A DNA stretch of 64,000 nucleotides from Liolophura sinensis (Eukaryota > Mollusca > Polyplacophora > Chitonida > Chitonidae), in the NCBI RefSeq assembly GCF_032854445.1, contig NC_088301.1, positions 41,163,116 through 41,227,115 on the forward strand. Reading direction: 5' to 3'. The position numbers and the translations under genes are program-made. Positions 58,660 to 64,000 of the stretch are shown here, piece after piece (positions within the stretch are counted from its first letter, which is position 1; the number at the start of each line of letters is the position of its first letter). The notes under the pieces were generated by a model. It saw only the letters and a program-made list of their open reading frames with translations, searched no databases and had not been told where the DNA came from.

Positions 58660-58950
58660 GATAAGATAACTTTCTAGTCAGTACTCCCGAGCATGTGGCC
58701 AGTGCCCTGATTTAGTCAGTCAGCATTGTATGTACCTGACCTGTGTATCTACATGTGTAACCAGCACACAGGTTCAGGACTTTCTAGTCAACATTACCAG
58801 ACCTGGGTATCTGTGTTCATGTGACCAGTACCAAGATTCAGGACTTTCATGTCTGTCAGCACTACATGGCCCGTGTATCCGTGTTCATGTGACCAGCACT
58901 CAGATTCAGGAGATTCTAGTGAAGTCTACCAGCGTTCATGTGACCCTCAT
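58660..58950 (+). repeat. Degenerate tandem repeat, about 60-68 bp unit
   Basis: Four or so diverged copies of a unit with TGTGTTCATGTGACCAG, then GATTCAGGACTTTCTAGTCA; similar units recur at about 58671, 58780, 58841 and 58909. Confidence 0.7.
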
Positions 58951-60046
58951 AACTGTCTGGGGAATTTCCCTGACTGAAGACTTTATAGCTATGAATTTAC
59001 ATAACATAATTCTAACATGCCTAGTAAAAGACGGAGACAAGCTTTAAATTTGCAAATGATGCACATGTATTGAACAATCATTCAAAAAGGGATAAATACA
59101 AATATATTCCTCTAGACTATGTAGTTGTCCCCTGAAAGTTTTTTTTTTTTAAAGTTTAATTACATGCATGTCTTTAATGTTTTTACAAATCCTAAACCTT
59201 AAATTTGAATAACACTGTAGGTCATCCTAAAACTGGATCAACACATACACGTATATACATACATAAATACATACATACAATATAAATCATATCAATACCC
59301 TATGTTTGAACATAATAAGCTGCTCCACTAAACCACCAAGCAATATAACATAATACCTGGTTGTTCTGGATTGCACTGAATGATTGATGGTTAGTCTTTA
59401 GAATCGCTGAGAAATGACTTTTCAGGAAGAAAAATGACAACAAATTATCAGTATGTCATAAGAGCTCACTTGTAAAGAGACTCGTGAATGCTAAACTTCA
59501 GCTTAATACATGTATATGAAGTACTTCACCCTATAAACATCGATTCTAATACAGGAAAAAGAGATATTAAGTCAGGAATTTCGTAATTTATGGTAATTAA
59601 TATGAATTAATATTAATATTATCCCTCATAATGTTGTGCTTTACATGTATACAAACTTGAGCTCAACACTTGTTAGGATAATATCTTAGCTTAACACTGC
59701 TCTAGATGTAATTTTGAGAACTATGTGTTTAATGCTCACTTTTTCTCCCTCTCTTTCAGTAAAATTCTTTTTTTTCAACTTCAGTTTTGGCGTTAGTATT
59801 CTTTTTTTGGGACTTGATTTACGCAACTTAAAAACTTTTATGGAAATGTGAGTTTAAAATGAACACATTTTTTATCAACTTAAGAGCACTTCAATAGCAT
59901 CTAACCCTTATAAGTTAGGCTTTCTTTTGTGGGAGAACACTGTACAATATCAGGTGACAAATGACTAAACTTTTCTTAAATACTGGCAATATGTTACAGC
60001 ATAAGCATTTTCTACTCAATTATTCAACAAAGAGAAAATCTTTTAA
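58951..60046. other. Spacer between convergent GPCR and DCAF1 genes
   Basis: AT-rich DNA with an (ATAC)-rich stretch near 59250-59280. The 3' UTRs of both genes must lie here, but neither end can be placed. Confidence 0.4.
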
Positions 60047-63000
60047 TCAGAAGTCCGCAAGTTCAAAGAGAATGTCATCGTCCAAATCCTCATTTTCTGC
60101 ATCACTCACGTCTACATCTGCATTGTCCGAGTCCTCATTCCCGCTCCGATCATCTTCTACAATGACATACAATTAAGTAGCTTTTCTTTTTGATAACGAT
60201 ATCACAAGTATAAATCTCTCTCAAAGTTTGTGTGTACATGTTTGTGTGTTAGAAAGGTGTCTACACCCAAGTCCAGTTGTAGTTGCAGATTGCTGGAAGA
60301 CCAGGCCTTCTAAGATAAGATATGAGGAAAAACCAGCATGAACTGGGCTTTGACTCAAAACAAATGCACTGATAAGAAGCTCCTGAGTTATTGTGCTACT
60401 CTAACATATTAACCGCTCAGCCACAGAGGCCCCTTTCCCAAAATAAGGTACAACACATAATGTTCTGGCATAAAGGTAGATTTGTCAAAGATAACCTAAG
60501 AAATTTGTCATTTTGACCTAGTATAAAGTTTAAATGGCCATTATTTGCAGACAGCCACATTCCATGAAGTCATGAAACATTATTTGGTGCCTGTGACATT
60601 GGCCTTAAATGATAAGATACTCAAAATGGAGTTTCATTCAAATGGAAGAGCTTACTGTGCTAAACTAGTGGCTTCAATAGAAGGCAAACTTCTGTCTTGG
60701 CAAATATTACAAGAAGATATCAAATGCATGTGTGTGTCAATACAGTATCACAATATTACTGTGTGATACAGTATCACACAACTACTTTTTATATTTGTTG
60801 TGTCATGCTAATAGCTTAGTTTTTCATCTAATCTAGTATATCCAATGTAAGAATTCGATCAGAATTTGACTTTTAGAAGTCAAACAAGCAACAGAGAATA
60901 AAAATGGCTGTTACAAATTTAAATTTTTTTTTTTTTTACTTCCATCTCTCTTGAAAACACTAAGGTTTAGTATGTATCGCTGTTTTCTTTCGTTTTAATG
61001 AACCTGTTGAGGAGTCCTTCGCTAACAGACTTGAACTATTGACATTCGACTACTGACCTCTAAACCCCACTCCCAAAAAGTAGAATGATTGACACTGTCA
61101 TACACAAACATTATCATCTAATAACATAGTACAAAGATCTTGCCATTAAATCAACAAGAAAGACCCACATTATTACACTGTCACAAGTATGACTATTTAT
61201 TTTATGCCTAAGGATTGCAGAGTGTGGGGAGTTAGTGCACAACTTTACCACAGGGGTCCTTGATATGCAAATCGTGAAACTGCATTTGGCAATGTACTTT
61301 TGCAACCCTGTGAATAGCTATTGTTGAATTATTTGGTAAAAGACCTCCTTGGTCTTTGATATGCGAATCGCTACCCTGTGACTGGCCAAAAACTTTAAAC
61401 AAATTGGTCATCGCTACCAGCAGCATCTGGTACCCCCCTCTCACAATGCCTCTCCTTACTTTGTACGGTTAGCTAAAAAATTAGTTAAAATCTACTTTTA
61501 GTATAAATGCCACAAGTAAAGACCAAGGCTGGCTTTGTGATCCTGGTGCCAGGCTTCTAGACAAACTTAATAATTAAGAGAGAAGACATGAAAGTTAGCA
61601 AATGCAGCACTCACCCTCATCACCAGAGTTGTCGACAGATAGCACCTCGAGGGTGCTGTCATCCTCCTCCTCCTCTTCCTCAAGCTGCTCTTCTTCTTCT
61701 TCATCCACCTGTGCCAGAAACGACGACAACATAATGGCTGACAAGATTTCAGAACCTTAAGATACATCCATTGTTGTAGAGTTAACTAAGTAATAAGCGA
61801 ACAGGTTAACAACGTCAACAAAGTCAGATCCACCATGAATTTATACAGAAAGTTTTGATATTATACTCGCACACATGTACTAAATCTGAGATTAATTTGT
61901 CATGTTTAAAATGAGATATCGTGTGGAAACAAAATTTTAATGAACTCAAACGCATGGACAGATGGACACACTTGGACTAATGAGCCATTTGAAGGAGGTG
62001 CATCCCTCCAGGGCCATACTCAGCGGGTTGATTGCATAATGGTGTCTATTTAGTTTTTCAGTAAGCCAGCGTCCAGAGTCAGTATTTTTCTTTAGTGTCA
62101 GCAGCATGTGAAATCTGAAGTCTGCTTGCTCTATTTCATTTGACGAGAAACGGTCAGGCATGGAATTAAATACCGGTTCCTTATTATCATGAGCATGTGC
62201 ATTACACATCAAAGGAGCACTTCCAAGCTCTACATGGCTCTAAAAGTCTGAAAATTCAGAAAATACCTCACCTTACTTCCAAATTACATTAGCAATTACA
62301 CGTTCTGACAAAATCAGCTGCTTTTGCTTTTTTAAACTTTTTTTTTTTTTTTTTAACCAAAAAAGTCTGAAATCAGTTAACTGGAACAACATTCCCATGC
62401 CTGACCTGAATGCCCACACAGCAGGGCTCTAATGCCACAATTAATTTATGATGTAATAATGACTTGAGCTTCTGCAGGGTTGATGCTGATACATGTAAAT
62501 GCAGGGGCCTGGGCTATCTTGTATCCTACTCAGTCAGATAAAGTTTGTGCTAAGCTTAGGCCTGCTTCACAATCCTAGACCAAGAAGCACTGGATAAAAA
62601 TAAAATTTATTGTTTATATAAAGCTGAATGTCAGGATTTCCTTAATTGATAACAGTAATATTTCACTCAGATATCACCTTTGTCATTATGTGTACATTTT
62701 AATACATCACACCCAGCCGATGCCATGACATCAAAAAAGAAACATTTTGTTTGAGGACATTCAAAACCGATCTGTGACATGACGTCATAACACAAGTTTC
62801 CGCACAACAAGACAATGAATACAAGACAAGTCTGTGAAGGCCTACAGCGAAAAACATTGCTTAAAGTTGCTCAAACAAACAAACTCATAATATTGTCACA
62901 CTATAAATAAAAATTCGACTTATAGTATTCAACCTTCAGGGTGCAATATCCTCTGTATAAAACACTGACCTCATCATCATCCTCGTCATTATCCCGCAGT

Positions 63001-64000
63001 TGGCCTATCTGGAAAAGGCGGCACACATTTGCCTCAAACGTGGCTCCTGTATCATCAATTCCTGGATTCTGCAAGATTAGCCATAGGCTATTAATGCACA
63101 TTTGTATGCCATTCCCTTTCCACACCACAATTACATCATTTCTATATGTAACTCGCAACTGCCTTATCAATCTTATTAAACATAATACCCTCAGTGAACA
63201 TCCTGCGTACATGTACATGTACATATTGCACGTCAGCCGAAACACAGTTGTATTTGAGCACATTAAAGGTCTGCGAACTTGTTTCTAAAAATGTAACACT
63301 AAACAACACTTCCTTTCAATGCATGGCAGTAAAAAAATTTCTTTATCAAAACCATCATATTTTTCAATTTGTCAGGTTCTCCTAAACATTTATGTGCTCA
63401 ATCACTGCCAGAAGACAGTCAAAAGGGTCAGCACTAATGTCCTGTGTGTTCTCTTACCTCAATCACTGCCAGAGGACAGTCAAAAGGGTCAGCACTAATG
63501 TCCTGTGTGTTCTCTTACCTCAATCACTGCCAGAGGACAGTCAAAAGGGTCAGCACTAATGTCCTGTGTGTTCTCTTACCTCAATCACTGCCAGAGGACA
63601 GTCAAAAGGGTCAGCACTAATGTCCTGTATGTTCTCTTACCTCAATCACTGCTAGAGGACAGTCAAAAGGCCAGCACTAATGTCCTGTCTGTTCTCTTAC
63701 CTCAATCACTGCCAGAGGACAGTCAAAAAAAAACATATACTAATGTCCTGTATGTTCTCTTACCTCAATCACTGCCAGAGGACAGTAAAAAAAAAAACAC
63801 ACACTAATGTCCTGTATGTTCCCTTACCTCAATCACTGCCAGAAGACAGTCCAAAAGGGTCAGCACTAATGTCCTGTCTGTTCTCTTACCTCAATCACTG
63901 CCAGAAGACAGTCAAAAGGGCCAGCACTAATGTCCTGTGTGTTCCCTTACCTCAATCACTGCCAGAAGACAGTCAAAAGGGTCAGCACTAATGTCCAGTA
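60047..64000 (-). CDS. DCAF1: DCAF1 (VprBP), C-terminal exons
   Basis: DCAF1 is the substrate receptor that docks targets on the CUL4-DDB1 ubiquitin ligase. Four minus-strand exons are visible: 63951-64000 (continues beyond the window), 62970-63068, 61615-61708 and 60047-60156 with the stop. All borders are GT/AG and the phases (0, 0, 1) agree. The joined end reads LDISADPFDCLLAVIE, then NPGIDDTGATFEANVCRLFQ, then an acidic tail rich in Glu/Asp, ending DDDILFELADF. This matches, from memory, the last WD40 strand of human VprBP (CYLAVIENQG ... TVCRLYEVGRQR) and its acidic tail, which also ends in a short DDII-type motif. The acidic tail of the human protein is known to contact merlin. The N-terminal and most WD40 exons lie outside the window. 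Confidence 0.9.
60270..60436 (-). mobile_element. SINE family 1 copy with tRNA-like head
   Basis: On the minus strand: GGGGCCTCTGTGGCTGAGCG then GTTAATATGTTAGAGTAGC, strongly like a Leu/Ser tRNA 5' half. A box-B-like TTGAGTCAAAGCCCAGTTC and the family link CATGCTGGTTTTTCC follow, ending in the GCAATCTGCAAC body start. It shows that family 1 is tRNA-derived. Lies in the last DCAF1 intron. Confidence 0.75.
63393..63950 (-). repeat. 61-bp minisatellite copied from a DCAF1 exon-donor junction
   Basis: AATCACTGCCAGA recurs at about 63400, 63461, 63522, 63583, 63644, 63704, 63767, 63831 and 63893, then in the exon at 63954, a period of about 61 bp. On the minus strand each unit reads GACATTAGTGCTGACCC, TTTTGACTGTCC, GGCAGTGATTGAG|GTAAGA: the last part of the adjoining DCAF1 exon plus its splice donor. 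The copy farthest from the exon (63400) lacks the donor (GAG|CACATA). Some copies carry runs of 7-13 A/T. Confidence 0.93.

Noticed and set aside
63505-63991. Plus-strand frames of repeated LPQSLPEDSQK peptides
   Set aside because: Antisense translations of the 61-bp DCAF1-derived minisatellite.

Overview
This is animal nuclear DNA, most likely from a mollusc or a close lophotrochozoan relative. Genes are split by introns with GT/AG borders, A+T is high, microsatellites are frequent, and tRNA-derived SINEs with (AAAT)n tails are scattered throughout. The cysteine-pair proteins in the middle are galaxin-like, a family known from coral, mollusc and brachiopod skeletal matrices. The species cannot be named from the sequence.

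Left part (1-9.4 kb): a PIF/Harbinger transposase scrap, then the complete eight-exon gene for 26S proteasome subunit PSMD6/Rpn7 on the minus strand. Its splice phases all agree and it encodes 389 residues. Upstream of it lie (GT)n and (TA)n microsatellites, with a SINE lying between two TA tracts.

Middle part (9.4-33 kb): three galaxin-like genes on the plus strand, here called A (12.2-15.7 kb), B (23.4-24.8 kb) and C (30.7-32.9 kb). All share one plan: TATA box, short non-coding first exon, an exon with a signal peptide and a conserved NG-containing motif, a phase-1 intron, then one large exon of CC-pair repeats. A carries about 12 nearly identical 51-residue repeats and three one-base register shifts. 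B is intact. C is decayed. An orphan signal-peptide exon lies at 9.4 kb. The spacers hold an unclassified dispersed repeat family, SINEs and short duplications.

Right-middle part (35.6-49 kb): mobile-element territory. It holds a broken Ty3/gypsy retrotransposon with a SINE inserted in it (13-bp target duplication), a zinc-finger-like reading frame, a 3.3-kb palindrome with arms of about 1.1 kb, and a 1.8-kb foldback element.

Right part (50.8-64 kb): a two-exon class-A GPCR of melatonin-receptor type on the plus strand. Its 6.5-kb intron contains a 1.6-kb minisatellite and a MITE-like hairpin. On the minus strand are the last four exons of DCAF1 (VprBP), the CUL4-DDB1 substrate receptor. An intron of DCAF1 holds a 61-bp minisatellite that copies the end of the preceding exon together with its splice donor.

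The housekeeping genes (PSMD6, DCAF1) both serve ubiquitin-proteasome degradation, but nothing suggests their proximity matters. The most distinctive content is the galaxin cluster and the exon-derived splice-donor array.
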